From: Acidobacteriota bacterium
GTDB lineage: Bacteria; Acidobacteriota; Vicinamibacteria; Vicinamibacterales; CAVVIG01
Assembly: GCA_003222555.1 (NCBI GenBank)
Contig: QHWL01000050.1
Location: 1 to 6,248, forward strand
Reading direction: 5' to 3'
DNA: 6,248 nucleotides
Position 1 is the first letter of the stretch; every line of letters starts with the position of its first letter. The position numbers and the translations under genes were made by a program. Shown here piece by piece: positions 5,532 through 6,248 of the stretch. The notes below the pieces were generated by a model, which was not told the DNA's origin, did not search any database, and saw only the letters and a list, made by a program, of their open reading frames with translations.

Positions 5532-6248
5532 CTATCTTTTAACTTCTGACTTCTGACTTTTGCCTTCCGACTTCTGACTGCCTTCCTTTCCGTGGGCGGG
5601 AAGCTCGCAACGGGTCGGGCGATCAACACGGTAGCCGAGCACGTAATCGGCCTGCATCAGCTTGTGGATCTCCCGCGTGCCCTCGTAAATCACGGCGCCT
5701 TTGCAGTTGCGGTAGAACCGGCCGACGGGGTACTCGTCCGAGTAGCCGTTGGCGCCGTGGATCTGCACAGCGTCGCCGGCGGCCCGCTCGGAGGCGACCG
5801 TGGCGAACCATTTCGCCAGACTGGTCTCGCGCGTGTTGCGCTGGCCGTGGTTCTTGAGCCAGCCGGCGCGGAGCCAGAGGAGGCGCGCGGCCTGATAGTC
5901 CGATTCCATCTGCGCGATCATTTCCTTCACGAGCTGGTGCTGGGCGATCTCGACGCCGAAAGCCTTGCGCTCTTTCGCGTAGCTCGCACTGGCGTCACGG
6001 CACGCACGAATGAGCCCTGTGGCGCCGGCCGCGACGGTGAAGCGCCCCTGATCGAGCGCGAACATCGCGATCTTGAAGCCCTCGCCGGGCCTGCCGACGA
6101 CGTTCTCGGCCGGCACCTCGACGTCTTCCATCTTGAAGAACCCGGTGTTGCCTGCCAGGATGCCCCACTTTTCTTTCAAGGTCCCGCTCGAGAATCCCTT
6201 GAACGCGCGCTCGACGATGAAGGCGCTGATGCCGGAGGTATCGCGCTG
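5532..6248 (-). CDS. Acyl-CoA dehydrogenase, C-terminal part (start is beyond the right edge)
   Basis: The visible 238 residues are the middle and C-terminal domains of an FAD-dependent acyl-CoA dehydrogenase, which oxidises an acyl-CoA at the alpha-beta bond and passes electrons to electron-transfer flavoprotein. Numbering from the first visible residue: the end of the middle beta domain (KWGILAGNTGFFKMEDVEVP, 27-46), the helical YAKERKAFGVEIAQHQLVKE (90-109) and the signature VQIHGANGYSDEYPVGRFYR (161-180) with IYEGTREIH (187-195). Glu189 of YEGT is at the position of the catalytic base in glutaryl-CoA and medium-chain enzymes. The GANGYSDEY and YEGTREIH segments recall glutaryl-CoA dehydrogenase, but the substrate cannot be assigned. 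The frame continues upstream through base 6248 without a start. After CELPAHG the last ~15 residues, SQKSEGK and SQKSEVK plus R, are encoded by a 7-bp DNA repeat and look like an added tail. Confidence 0.93.
   Translation of the reverse strand, partial: QRDTSGISAFIVERAFKGFSSGTLKEKWGILAGNTGFFKMEDVEVPAENVVGRPGEGFKIAMFALDQGRFTVAAGATGLIRACRDASASYAKERKAFGVEIAQHQLVKEMIAQMESDYQAARLLWLRAGWLKNHGQRNTRETSLAKWFATVASERAAGDAVQIHGANGYSDEYPVGRFYRNCKGAVIYEGTREIHKLMQADYVLGYRVDRPTRCELPAHGKEGSQKSEGKSQKSEVKR
5542..5576. repeat. 7-bp tandem repeat array, consensus ACTTYTG, within the 3' end of the acyl-CoA dehydrogenase gene
   Basis: Five consecutive 7-bp units are seen on the plus strand: ACTTCTG, ACTTCTG, ACTTTTG, CCTTCCG and ACTTCTG; a partial unit and a CCTTCC stretch follow. 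The array is pyrimidine-rich, so it faces the purine-rich array at 5461-5515. Because three units make 21 bases, the encoded protein repeats every seven residues. Confidence 0.75.

Noticed and set aside
5461..5576. CRISPR array
   Set aside because: The repeats are 7 bp, contiguous and degenerate, with no spacers.
5411..5629. A 72-codon open frame on the minus strand over the heptad arrays
   Set aside because: Its composition follows the simple repeat and it overlaps glpX and the dehydrogenase gene; the hydrophobic stretch comes from TTTTNCC units.

Overview
This is a GC-rich bacterial window that is almost fully coding. Every supported gene is on the minus strand, so transcription runs from high to low coordinates. 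The gene content (class II fructose-bisphosphatase, TsaC, HflX, a TPR lipoprotein, a CDP-alcohol phosphatidyltransferase, a secreted-type cyclophilin), the base composition and the style of the intergenic repeats fit a soil-type Acidobacteriota genome, perhaps Vicinamibacteria-like. That placement is inference from general familiarity and not from any search.

Layout in transcription order: (1) the C-terminal part of an acyl-CoA dehydrogenase runs in from the right edge (6248 to 5532). (2) A short gap holds two facing arrays of 7-bp repeats. (3) glpX, class II fructose-1,6-bisphosphatase (5441-4446), follows. (4) Next is a 374-bp non-coding stretch. It contains a 260-bp element made of two long degenerate inverted arms around a central hairpin (4195-4454), then two GC-rich hairpins just upstream of tsaC. 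(5) A tight gene cluster follows: tsaC (4071-3451) overlaps hflX (3469-2198) by 19 bp. A TPR/SLH-like lipoprotein (2193-808) starts 4 bp after hflX. A pgsA-like gene (811-227) starts in an ATGA overlap with the lipoprotein stop. A cyclophilin-type peptidyl-prolyl isomerase (201 to the left edge) starts 25 bp after pgsA and is cut off by the window.

The cluster looks like one transcription unit with probable translational coupling. It joins tRNA modification (TsaC, t6A), ribosome rescue or splitting (HflX), envelope lipid synthesis (PgsA-like), an envelope lipoprotein and probably an envelope protein-folding enzyme. This looks like a housekeeping unit and not a dedicated pathway. glpX belongs to central carbon metabolism, and the acyl-CoA dehydrogenase to acyl-CoA or amino-acid oxidation.

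No defence system, CRISPR array or new enzyme system is visible. The most unusual feature is the repeats. Three separate repeat structures each run into the 3' end of a gene and supply its last codons and stop: the palindrome at pgsA, the terminal inverted repeat at glpX, and the 7-bp array at the acyl-CoA dehydrogenase. The 260-bp element at glpX looks like an undescribed MITE-like or large palindromic element.
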